This document shows positions 8,398-16,633 of a DNA stretch of 64,000 nucleotides, piece after piece. The first letter of the stretch is position 1. Every line of letters starts with the position of its first letter. The notes beneath the pieces were generated by a model that did no database searches, was not told the origin of the DNA, and worked only from the letters and a program-made list of their open reading frames with translations. Origin of the DNA: Pseudomonas sp. SCB32 (lineage in GTDB: Bacteria > Pseudomonadota > Gammaproteobacteria > Pseudomonadales > Pseudomonadaceae); assembly GCF_009189165.1 (NCBI RefSeq), contig NZ_CP045118.1, forward strand, positions 2,046,001 to 2,110,000. The letters run 5' to 3'. Both the position numbers and the translations under genes were made by a program.

Positions 8398-10776
8398 ATG
8401 AAGTTCAGTGAACAGTGGCTGCGGAGCTGGGTAAATCCGCAGGTATCCCGTGACGAGCTGGTGGCTCGTCTGTCCATGGCTGGCCTCGAGGTCGACGCCG
8501 TGATCCCGGTTGCCGGCCAGTTCAGCGGCGTGGTCGTGGGCGAAGTGCTGTCGACCGAGCAGCACCCGGACGCCGACAAGCTGCGCGTCTGCCAGGTCAG
8601 CAACGGTTCGGAGACCTTCCAGGTTGTCTGCGGCGCGCCCAACGTTCGCCCGGGTCTGAAGATCCCCTTCGCCATGATCGGCGCCGAACTGCCGGGCGAG
8701 TTCAAGATCAAGAAAGCCAAGCTGCGCGGCGTCGAATCCAACGGCATGCTCTGCTCGGCCAAAGAGCTGGAGATCAGCGAAGAGAACGCGGGCCTGATGG
8801 AGCTCGCCGCGGATGCGCCGGTAGGCGCCAATATCCGCGACTACCTCGAACTGGACGACGCCTCCATCGAGATCGGCCTGACCCCGAACCGCGGCGACTG
8901 CCTGTCCCTGACCGGCCTCGCTCGTGAAGTCGGTGCGTTGTACAGCGCCGAGGTCAAGCCGGCAGTAGTCAATTCCGTTGCTCCGCACATCGACGAAGTG
9001 CGCAGTGTCGAGCTGCTGGCGCCCAAGGCCTGCCCGCGCTACCTCGGCCGCGTCGTTCGTAACGTCGACCTGAGCAAGCCGACTCCCCTGTGGATGGTCG
9101 AGCGCCTGCGCCGTTCCGACATCCGCAGCATCGATGCCGCCGTCGACATCACCAACTACGTGATGATCGAACTGGGCCAGCCTATGCACGCCTTTGACCT
9201 CGACGAGATCAAGGGCGGCGTGCGCGTGCGCCTGGCGGAGGAGGGCGAGAAGCTCGTCCTGCTCGACGGCCAGGAGGTCACCCTGCGTGCCGACACCTTG
9301 GTGATCGCCGACCACGAACGCGCACTGGCCATTGCTGGCGTGATGGGCGGCGAGCACAGCGGCGTCAGCGCCAAGACTCGCGACCTGTTCCTCGAAAGCG
9401 CCTTCTTCGACAACATCGCTGTGGCTGGCAAGGCCCGTTCTTATGGTCTGCACACCGATGCCTCGCACCGCTTCGAGCGTGGCGTGGACTCGCAGCTGGC
9501 CCGTCGCGCTATGGAGCGCGCCACCGAACTGCTGCTGCAGATCGTCGGCGGCGAAGCTGGCCCGATCGTGGAAGCAGTCAACGAAGCCGACCTGCCCAAG
9601 GTCGCGCCGGTCACACTGCGTGCCGAGCGTGTCACCCAGATGCTGGGCATGACGCTGGAAAACGCCGAGATCGAGCGCCTGCTCACTGCCCTGGAGTTCG
9701 ACGTCCAGAAAGCCGGTGCCGACGCCTGGACCGTGGGTGTGCCGAGCCACCGTTTCGACGTCTCCATCGAAGTCGACCTGATCGAAGAGCTGGGCCGTCT
9801 ATACGGCTACAACCGTCTGCCGGTGCGGTACCCGCAGGCCCGCCTGGCGCCGAACACCAAGTCCGAGTCCCAGGCCGAACTGCCGGCGCTGCGCCGCCTG
9901 CTGGTCGCCCGCGACTACCAGGAAGCCATCACCTACAGTTTCATCGATCCCAAGCTGTTCCAGCTGTTCCACCCTGGCGTCGAGCCGCTGATGCTGGCCA
10001 ACCCGATCTCCGCCGACATGGCCGTCATGCGCGCCTCGCTCTGGCCGGGTCTGGTCAAGTCCCTGCAGCACAACCTCAACCGCCAGCAGACCCGCGTGCG
10101 CCTGTTCGAAAGCGGCCTGCGCTTTGTCGGTCAGCTGGAAGGGCTGGTGCAGGAAAACATGCTCGCCGGCGTCGTTTGTGGTGCTCGCCAGCCGGAGGGC
10201 TGGGCCAACGGCCGCGAGAGCGTCGACTTCTTCGACGTGAAAGCCGACGTCGAAGCGCTGCTGGGTAACGCCGGCGCCATCGAAGCCTTCACCTTCTCCC
10301 CGGCGGAACACCCGGCACTGCACCCGGGCCAGACCGCCAAGATCGAGCGCGACGGCGTGCTGGTCGGCTATCTGGGCGCCCTGCACCCGGAGCTGGCCAA
10401 AGAGCTGGACCTGGATCGTCCGGTCTACGTCTTCGAGCTGGTACTGGCCGAAGTAGCCAAGGGTCGCCTGCCGAAATTCAGTGAACTGTCGCGCTTCCCC
10501 GAAGTGCGCCGTGACCTGGCCCTGATCGTTGATCTGGATACTCCGGCAGAATTCGTGCTGGCCAATATCCGTGAAACGGCGGGCGAATGGCTGACGGACC
10601 TCAGGCTGTTTGACGTCTACCACGGTAAAGGCATTGATCCGCTTAGAAAAAGCTTGGCGGTTGGCTTGACCTGGCAGCATCCATCACGCACTCTTAATGA
10701 CGACGAGGTGAACGCGACTACGCAGAATATCGTCGCCTCGCTGGAACAAAGGTTCAACGCCACGTTAAGGAAGTAG
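8398..10776 (+). CDS. pheT: phenylalanyl-tRNA synthetase beta subunit
   Basis: The 792-residue beta subunit provides tRNA recognition and editing. In order it has the EMAP-type tRNA-binding domain (about 39-148), the B3/B4 editing module (about 210-380), the B5 domain, the catalytic-like core and a C-terminal ferredoxin-fold anticodon-binding domain (F-S-E-L-S-R-F-P-E-V-R-R-D-L-A). TAGGAGAGCAGG precedes the ATG. The stop lies 3 bases before the ihfA start, consistent with co-transcription. Confidence 0.98.
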   Translation: MKFSEQWLRSWVNPQVSRDELVARLSMAGLEVDAVIPVAGQFSGVVVGEVLSTEQHPDADKLRVCQVSNGSETFQVVCGAPNVRPGLKIPFAMIGAELPGEFKIKKAKLRGVESNGMLCSAKELEISEENAGLMELAADAPVGANIRDYLELDDASIEIGLTPNRGDCLSLTGLAREVGALYSAEVKPAVVNSVAPHIDEVRSVELLAPKACPRYLGRVVRNVDLSKPTPLWMVERLRRSDIRSIDAAVDITNYVMIELGQPMHAFDLDEIKGGVRVRLAEEGEKLVLLDGQEVTLRADTLVIADHERALAIAGVMGGEHSGVSAKTRDLFLESAFFDNIAVAGKARSYGLHTDASHRFERGVDSQLARRAMERATELLLQIVGGEAGPIVEAVNEADLPKVAPVTLRAERVTQMLGMTLENAEIERLLTALEFDVQKAGADAWTVGVPSHRFDVSIEVDLIEELGRLYGYNRLPVRYPQARLAPNTKSESQAELPALRRLLVARDYQEAITYSFIDPKLFQLFHPGVEPLMLANPISADMAVMRASLWPGLVKSLQHNLNRQQTRVRLFESGLRFVGQLEGLVQENMLAGVVCGARQPEGWANGRESVDFFDVKADVEALLGNAGAIEAFTFSPAEHPALHPGQTAKIERDGVLVGYLGALHPELAKELDLDRPVYVFELVLAEVAKGRLPKFSELSRFPEVRRDLALIVDLDTPAEFVLANIRETAGEWLTDLRLFDVYHGKGIDPLRKSLAVGLTWQHPSRTLNDDEVNATTQNIVASLEQRFNATLRK

Positions 10777-10779
10777 CGT

Positions 10780-11082
10780 ATGGGGGCTCTGACGAAAGCT
10801 GAAATTGCTGAACGTCTGTACGAAGAGCTGGGCCTGAATAAGCGGGAAGCCAAGGAACTGGTGGAGCTCTTCTTCGAAGAGATCCGCCAGGCGCTGGAGC
10901 ATAACGAACAGGTGAAGTTGTCGGGTTTCGGCAACTTCGATCTGCGCGACAAGCGCCAGCGTCCCGGACGCAACCCGAAGACGGGAGAGGAAATCCCGAT
11001 TACAGCCCGGCGTGTCGTCACCTTTCGTCCAGGGCAGAAACTGAAGGCTAGGGTTGAAGCTTATGCTGGAACCAAGTCATAA
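10780..11082 (+). CDS. ihfA: integration host factor alpha subunit
   Basis: A DNA-bending protein acting as a heterodimer with IhfB in transcription, recombination and chromosome structure. The 100 residues show the HU/IHF fold with the signature G-F-G-N-F-D and the DNA arm [10 protein letters not shown], with the intercalating Pro. GGAAGTAGCGT, partly inside pheT, precedes the ATG. The pheST-ihfA arrangement is classic for gammaproteobacteria. Confidence 0.97.
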   Translation: MGALTKAEIAERLYEELGLNKREAKELVELFFEEIRQALEHNEQVKLSGFGNFDLRDKRQRPGRNPKTGEEIPITARRVVTFRPGQKLKARVEAYAGTKS

Positions 11083-11419
11083 CGACGAGCTGCCCCCCAT
11101 TCCGGGCAAGCGCTACTTCACCATCGGTGAAGTGAGCGATCTTTGCGCGGTGAAGCCGCACGTGCTGCGGTACTGGGAACAGGAGTTCCCGCAACTCAAC
11201 CCGGTCAAGCGACGAGGCAACCGGCGCTACTACCAGCGTCAGGATGTACTCATGATCCGCCAGATCCGCGCGCTGCTCTACGACCAGGGCTTCACCATCG
11301 GCGGGGCTCGTCAGCGTCTTACCGGCGACGAAGCACGCGAGGACGCCACCCAGTACAAGCAACTGATCCGGCAGATGATCGCCGAATTGGAAGATGTGCT
11401 GCATGTGCTGCGCAAGTAA
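11063..11419 (+). CDS. MerR-family regulator downstream of ihfA
   Basis: A 118-residue MerR-type protein. The winged HTH (residues about 16-85) contains [10 protein letters not shown] and V-L-R-Y-W-E-Q-E-F, followed by a short dimerisation helix ending in D-V-L-H-V-L-R-K. There is no metal-binding Cys cluster, so it is not a metal sensor of the classical kind. The gene overlaps the ihfA end by 20 bases, which points to translational coupling. Orthologues of unknown role occur at the same place in other pseudomonads. Confidence 0.9.
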   Translation: MLEPSHNDELPPIPGKRYFTIGEVSDLCAVKPHVLRYWEQEFPQLNPVKRRGNRRYYQRQDVLMIRQIRALLYDQGFTIGGARQRLTGDEAREDATQYKQLIRQMIAELEDVLHVLRK

Positions 11420-11503
11420 CTGAAAAAAATGAAAAAAGCACTTCTCCAAAGCAAATGCTTGGGGTATAGTGCGATCCGCTTCTGAGGGAACTCAAAAGCA
11501 ACG

Positions 11504-11581
<78 letters not shown>

Positions 11582-11592
11582 AAAATCCCTAG

Positions 11593-11627
11593 AAAATCCA
11601 GTCACTTAGCGGTGACTGGATTTTTTT
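11593..11627 (+). terminator. terminator after tRNA-Pro
   Basis: A 13-bp perfect stem (11593-11605 with 11612-11624) followed by a run of seven Ts at 11621-11627. Confidence 0.9.
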
Positions 11628-12177
11628 ATGCCTGATGCTTTTGTGGTGCTTGGAAATTTTCCCCACTTTTTGCCCCACCGGAAAATACAGATAATCACCG
11701 GACCTCTTTTGACTAAGGATAGGTGACCGCTGCCCGATCGAGAACGGGCAATCGACGGCCACTATCAATGCGCTAGTCGCTGCTGACAGCAACCGCCCAG
11801 GAGAGTGCGTCTAACCTCTGCAAATGCGGGTGCTATTTACTTTCCGCCCTTAGCATCACGACCGGCCCCAGGCGGGGGAAGGTTACTCTTGGCGATCTGG
11901 TCACCGGTTCAATGCTTGCTGTCGATTGCCAAGCCGACGATAGCTAGTCGCCTTTCTCCACGGTCTGATGGGCTGGCTCAAGCGGATCGGTCCATCTTCT
12001 TATCGCCCGATATGGCCAGATCGTGCGCTATCCCATTCCAAATCTCCGTCTATTCCGTCAGAAATGGGGGCGCCGCTACTAAAAGCACTGTCCAAGACCC
12101 ACGCAATTGAGGCGGAGGTAGTGATGAATACCCTCTAAGAGTCATTCTCCGAGCCATGCCATGACTGCGAATCTGCG
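11628..12177. other. 550-bp non-coding region downstream of tRNA-Pro
   Basis: No supported gene. Short open frames exist but lack ribosome binding sites and coding bias. The region must hold the promoter of the 12213 gene. The tail of mixed composition after a tRNA could be the scar of a former integration, but no duplicate of the tRNA 3' end and no integrase remnant was found. Confidence 0.4.
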
Positions 12178-12209
12178 GCCTCCGAAGGGACATCCCCTTC
12201 ATCGGAGGC
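12178..12209 (+). promoter_or_regulatory. hairpin that covers the Shine-Dalgarno of the DUF1302 gene
   Basis: GCCTCCGA (12178-12185) pairs perfectly with TCGGAGGC (12202-12209), with an inner AGGG/CCCT pairing across a small bulge. The only good ribosome binding site, GGAGG at 12204-12208, lies entirely in the 3' arm, 4 bases before the ATG at 12213. In RNA this would block initiation until opened. Confidence 0.55.
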
Positions 12210-12212
12210 GCT

Positions 12213-14024
12213 ATGAAATCAAAAATAATAAAAGCGAGAGGGCGGCAACCTATATTGCTGCCGCTGGTATCCCTGACCCTGGCTTCACAGGCCCAGGCTC
12301 TGACTTTCAATATCGGGGAGATCCAGGGGAGTTTCGACAGTACCCTCTCCATCGGCACCAGTTGGGCCGTGCGCGATCCGGACCGGGACTTCGTCGGCGT
12401 TGGTAACGGCGGCACTGCATCGACCCTGTCGTCTGACGATGGGCGGCTCAACTTCAAGAAGGGCGATGTGATCTCCAACATTTTCAAGGGAGTTCACGAC
12501 CTCGAGCTCAAGTATGGCGATTCCGGTGTATTCCTGCGCGGCAAGTACTGGTACGACTTCGAGCTGAAGGACGGCCACCAGCGACTCTATGACATCGACG
12601 ACAGTGGCCGTGACCGCAGCGCCAAGGCATCTGGCGCGGAGTTTCTTGATGCTTTCGTTTACACCGGTTACCAGATCAGCGACCTGCCGGGCACTGTGCG
12701 CCTGGGCAAACAGGTAGTCAGTTGGGGGGAGAACCTGTTCATCCGGGGCGTCAATCAGATCAACCCCATTGATGTCGCTGCCTTCCGCCGCCCTGGAGCG
12801 GAAATCAAGGAGGGCCTCATTCCGGTCAACATGTTCTATATCGGCCAGGATTTGGCCAGCAACCTGTCCATGGAGGCCTTCTATCAACTCCAGTGGGACA
12901 AGACGGTCGTCGACAACTGCGGCACCTTCTTTTCAGGCACTGACGTGGTCGCTGATGGCTGCAACGACCGCAACGTGATTTCCGGCAGTGACTACAACCC
13001 GAACAATTCGGGCAACCAGGTGGTGCCTCGCCTGAAGGACCGGGATGCCCGGGATGGTGGGCAGTATGGGTTGGCCCTGCGCTGGTTCGTTCCCCAACTG
13101 AACGATACCGAAGTTGGCCTCTATGCCATGAATCTGCACAGCCGGATGCCGGTGTACAGCATGGTCAACAGCTCGGTGCTGGATCCCAGCGATCCTCGCT
13201 TCGATCCCAATCTGGTCGGCAACTCCCCAAAGGCTGGCTACCTCATCGAATACCCCGAGGACATGCGCCTATATGGCCTGAGCTTCCAGACCACGCTGGG
13301 CAGCACATCGGTTTCCGGCGAGTTCAGCTATCGCCCGAACATGCCGTTGCAGCTCAACAGCACCGACCTGACTTTCGCTGCTCTGGGGCTGGACTCCGTC
13401 ACCGGTCTGCCGCCCGCCTGGGGTGGCGTGGGGCAACCTGTCAGCCCCGAGGTCATCCAGAACGGTCCGCTGCACCCCGGCGCCTACATGGCAGGCTACA
13501 AGCGCATGCCGGTTAGCCAGGTTCAACTGGCGGCGATCCACTTCATCGATCAGGTTGCTGGTGCCGATCGCCTGACCCTCCTGGGCGAGGTGGCCTACAA
13601 CCGGATCAACGGCCTCAAGAGCGGACCGGGTGAGCTGCGTTTCGGGCGTGATTCCATCTATGGCTACGGTGAAGTCGGCGTACCGGGCCTGTGCGAGAAC
13701 CTGCTGAACACCGATAACCCGCGTGAGTGCAATGGCCATGGTTTCTACACCCGTAGTTCCTGGGGCTATCGCCTGGATGGAAGTCTCGAATACAGCAACG
13801 TCCTGGCCGGTATAAACCTCACCCCTGAAATCGCCTGGTCCCATGATGTGGACGGCTATGGTCCCAACTTCAACGAGGGGGCCAAGTCGGTGTACCTGGC
13901 GCTCAATGCCAGCTACCGCAACCGCTACAACGCCTCGCTTTCCTATACCGACTTCTTCGGTGGCAGCTACAACCCGACCACCGACCGCGACTATGTCGCC
14001 GCCAGCTTCAGCGCAAGTTTCTAA
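12213..14024 (+). CDS. DUF1302 outer-membrane protein
   Basis: A 603-residue exported protein with a signal peptide cleaved after S-Q-A-Q-A (residue 29). The rest is rich in alternating strands with many Tyr, Asn and Gly and ends in a terminal Phe (S-F-S-A-S-F), as in outer-membrane beta barrels. This fits the DUF1302 family, which is common in pseudomonads and usually sits beside a DUF1329 gene, as here. The role is not established; transport or handling of hydrophobic compounds is the usual guess. The gene opens a cluster reading in one direction up to 20492, and its ribosome binding site is folded into a hairpin. Confidence 0.85.
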   Translation: MKSKIIKARGRQPILLPLVSLTLASQAQALTFNIGEIQGSFDSTLSIGTSWAVRDPDRDFVGVGNGGTASTLSSDDGRLNFKKGDVISNIFKGVHDLELKYGDSGVFLRGKYWYDFELKDGHQRLYDIDDSGRDRSAKASGAEFLDAFVYTGYQISDLPGTVRLGKQVVSWGENLFIRGVNQINPIDVAAFRRPGAEIKEGLIPVNMFYIGQDLASNLSMEAFYQLQWDKTVVDNCGTFFSGTDVVADGCNDRNVISGSDYNPNNSGNQVVPRLKDRDARDGGQYGLALRWFVPQLNDTEVGLYAMNLHSRMPVYSMVNSSVLDPSDPRFDPNLVGNSPKAGYLIEYPEDMRLYGLSFQTTLGSTSVSGEFSYRPNMPLQLNSTDLTFAALGLDSVTGLPPAWGGVGQPVSPEVIQNGPLHPGAYMAGYKRMPVSQVQLAAIHFIDQVAGADRLTLLGEVAYNRINGLKSGPGELRFGRDSIYGYGEVGVPGLCENLLNTDNPRECNGHGFYTRSSWGYRLDGSLEYSNVLAGINLTPEIAWSHDVDGYGPNFNEGAKSVYLALNASYRNRYNASLSYTDFFGGSYNPTTDRDYVAASFSASF

Positions 14025-14040
14025 TTCAAGGATAAACGCG

Positions 14041-15378
14041 ATGAAAGTGCATTTGTGGTTTTCGGCCTGCGCTCTGGCCATTGGCTTCTCGAACCTGACG
14101 GCCGCCGACTTCAACGGCCTTACGCCCCTGGGTGCTGAAAAGGCTGGCAACAAGGAGGGCACTATCCCAGCCTGGACTGGTGGGTTGCCGACCAATGCGG
14201 CGAGTGTCGACAGCAAGGGCTTCCTGTCCAACCCTTTCGCAGGTGAAAAGCCACTATTCGTGATCACTGCGCAGAATGCCGAGCAGTACAGGGCGCATCT
14301 GAGCGAGGGGCAGATGGCAATGCTGCGCCGCTATCCGGAAACCTATCGGCTGCCTGTCTACCCGACCCATCGCACGATGGCCTTGCCCGAGCGCCTGTAC
14401 GAGGCTGCGGCAACCAATGCCAAGGTTGTCAGGCTGGGGGCGGATGGCCTGAGCATCGAGAACTTCACTACCAGTTACTACCCCTTCCCGATCCCTAAAA
14501 CCGGTGCCGAGGTGATCTGGAACCATGAGGCCCGGTATCACGGCGGCAACTTCCGGCGCTGGATCACCCAGGTCACGCCCCAGGTGAACGGGGATTTCAC
14601 CCCCGTGCATTTCGAAGAAGAAATCGTCGAGCCAGCCCAGGTGGAGGGCCTCGAGCCGGAGCGCGCGCGCAATCTGTTGCAACTGTTCAAGCAGAGGGTC
14701 ACCGCGCCGGCGCGCATGGCCGGGAACGTACTGCTGGTGTACGAGACCCTCGACCAGGTGAAGGAGCCGCGTTTGGCCTGGGTCTACAACGCCGGCCAAC
14801 GACGCGTGCGGCGTGCCCCCCAGGTTGCCTACGACGGGCCGGGCACTGCCGCTGATGGGCTACGCACCACCGACAACTTCGACATGTTCGGTGGAGCAAT
14901 GGACCGCTACGACTGGAAATTGCTGGGCAAGCGCGAGGTGTATATCCCCTACAACAGCTACGAGCTGGACTCACCCAAGCTCAAGTACGACCAGATCATC
15001 AAGGCGGGTCATATCAATCAAGACCTGACTCGTTATGAGCTGCACCGGGTTTGGGTCGTCGAGGCCACCCTCAAGGAGGGGCAGCGCAACATCTACGCCA
15101 AGCGTGTGTTCTATGTCGATGAGGATAGCTGGCAGATCGCCCTGGCCGACCATTACGACGGACGTGGCCAACTTTGGCGAGTCGGCGAGGGGCATGCCCA
15201 GCAGTATTTCGACCACCAGACCATGGGCTACACCCTTGAAGCGTTGTACGACTTGCAGGCTGGACGTTACCTCGCACTCGGCATGAAGAACGAGGAAATG
15301 CGCAGTTTCGAATATGGCTTCAAGGCCCAGATGAGCGATTTCACGCCCTCGGCGTTGCGTAAGAGCGGCGTGCGCTGA
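14041..15378 (+). CDS. DUF1329 periplasmic or outer-membrane-associated protein
   Basis: A 445-residue protein with a signal peptide of about 22 residues (core A-C-A-L-A-I-G-F, cleavage near L-T-A-A). The mature start L-T-P-L-G-A-E-K-A-G-N-K-E-G-T-I-P-A-W-T-G-G is the hallmark of DUF1329. Members have a LolB/LolA-like fold and are inferred to work with the DUF1302 partner in moving lipophilic compounds. Only 16 bases separate it from the DUF1302 gene, with AAGGATAAACGCG before the ATG, so the two are almost certainly co-expressed. Confidence 0.88.
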   Translation: MKVHLWFSACALAIGFSNLTAADFNGLTPLGAEKAGNKEGTIPAWTGGLPTNAASVDSKGFLSNPFAGEKPLFVITAQNAEQYRAHLSEGQMAMLRRYPETYRLPVYPTHRTMALPERLYEAAATNAKVVRLGADGLSIENFTTSYYPFPIPKTGAEVIWNHEARYHGGNFRRWITQVTPQVNGDFTPVHFEEEIVEPAQVEGLEPERARNLLQLFKQRVTAPARMAGNVLLVYETLDQVKEPRLAWVYNAGQRRVRRAPQVAYDGPGTAADGLRTTDNFDMFGGAMDRYDWKLLGKREVYIPYNSYELDSPKLKYDQIIKAGHINQDLTRYELHRVWVVEATLKEGQRNIYAKRVFYVDEDSWQIALADHYDGRGQLWRVGEGHAQQYFDHQTMGYTLEALYDLQAGRYLALGMKNEEMRSFEYGFKAQMSDFTPSALRKSGVR

Positions 15379-15390
15379 GGCACCCCGGAG

Positions 15391-15409
15391 CTGGGGCTAA
15401 GGGCCCCGG
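15391..15409 (+). other. intercistronic GC hairpin
   Basis: CTGGGGC and GCCCCGG flank a 5-base loop in the 71-base gap after the DUF1329 gene. There is no T tract, so it is more likely a transcript-processing or stabilising element than a terminator. Confidence 0.35.
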
Positions 15410-15449
15410 CCCAGCAGAAAAATCAATCGCAAACAGGCAGGAGAAGTCA

Positions 15450-16613
15450 ATGAAAGTCTTGTCAATCGGTGGTGGTGGCGGCATGGGAAGGACCACCGCC
15501 CGTACCGCTCTGGGGTTTCAATTCGTAGAGAAAATCGTATTGGCCGGGATCGACCACGAGAGGGCAGCACGCTTCGCCCGTTCGCTTGACGACCCGCGCA
15601 TCAGTGCGATCTCGCTGGATATCACCGACGAGGAGAGTCTGCGCCAGGCCATCCGTCAGTGCGACGTAGTGCTCAACTCATCGGGTCCCTTCTTCCGCTT
15701 CGGCTTGCCGGTGCTCCGTGCCGCCATTGCCGAAGGCAAGCACTATTGCGACATCTGTGACGACTGGGAACCGACCTTGGACATGATCGGCCTCCATGAG
15801 GAGGCCCAGAGCAAGGGCGTCACCGCAGTCATCGGTCTCGGTGCCAGTCCCGGTATCGCCAACTTGCTGGCGGTCAAGGCGGCAGAACAATTGGACGAGG
15901 TGCACGAGCTCTATTCGGCGTGGCGGCTTTCCAACGCCCATAACGAAGACGACGGGTTCTTCGACGAGGGCGAGTCGAATACAGATGCCGCCGCTGTCCA
16001 TCTGGTCCACTGCCTGACGGAGAAGATCCCGTTGGTACGCGATGGCGCGGTCGAAGAGCGCCTGCCTCTGGAGCACTGCCGCATTGATTTCCCTGGCCAT
16101 GGCGAACTGGACATCTGGTCCATCGGCCATCCCGAAGCGGTGACGCTGCCTCGCCACTATCCCAGTCTGCGCAATTGCCTGAATGGCATGCTCGGCGTCG
16201 ACGGGATCATCGACGACTTGCGCCAGTTGGCCGATCAGGTTCGTGCCGGCGCGCTGAGTCTGGAGCAGGCCGCCGCCTTGCTGACGAGCGACGGTGGTCG
16301 AGAAAAACGTCGGCAGCGCCTGCAGGAAAACGAAGCCCCCGATGCTCCAGGCATACTGGCCTTCGCAGCTGGTCTCAAGGATGGTCGTCCGGCTCGCGCA
16401 GGAGCTCGCTTGAAACGCGTGCCTGGTGGTGGCATGAACGCTGTCACCGGGATTCCCCATGCGCTGTTCCTGCCATTGCTGCGGCAGGGGGCTATCAAGG
16501 GTGCTGGGGTATTTGCCCCGGAGCAGGCGGTGGATGCAGATGCATTCTTCGCCTTGCTGGATGGTTTTGCCGAAGGGCGGGATTGTGGTCTGAGCGTGAC
16601 ATTCGCCCATTGA
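15450..16613 (+). CDS. saccharopine dehydrogenase-like NAD(P)-binding protein
   Basis: A 387-residue cytosolic oxidoreductase. The N-terminal Rossmann motif is G-G-G-G-G-M-G-R (residues 7-14), followed by the D-E-E-S-L-R-Q-A-I and V-V-L-N-S-S-G-P-F segments of the saccharopine dehydrogenase NADP-binding domain. G-L-G-A-S-P-G-I-A-N-L-L is also typical. It is unlikely to be the lysine pathway enzyme; proteins of this kind act on varied substrates in catabolic clusters. GGAGAAG precedes the ATG. Confidence 0.8.
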   Translation: MKVLSIGGGGGMGRTTARTALGFQFVEKIVLAGIDHERAARFARSLDDPRISAISLDITDEESLRQAIRQCDVVLNSSGPFFRFGLPVLRAAIAEGKHYCDICDDWEPTLDMIGLHEEAQSKGVTAVIGLGASPGIANLLAVKAAEQLDEVHELYSAWRLSNAHNEDDGFFDEGESNTDAAAVHLVHCLTEKIPLVRDGAVEERLPLEHCRIDFPGHGELDIWSIGHPEAVTLPRHYPSLRNCLNGMLGVDGIIDDLRQLADQVRAGALSLEQAAALLTSDGGREKRRQRLQENEAPDAPGILAFAAGLKDGRPARAGARLKRVPGGGMNAVTGIPHALFLPLLRQGAIKGAGVFAPEQAVDADAFFALLDGFAEGRDCGLSVTFAH

Positions 16614-16633
16614 TACTGGCGAGAGGAGGGGAC

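Noticed and set aside
16175..16633. N-terminal extension of the LuxR-type regulator
   Set aside because: It overlaps the previous gene in another phase; the ATG at 16634 with GAGGAGGGG is clearly the start.
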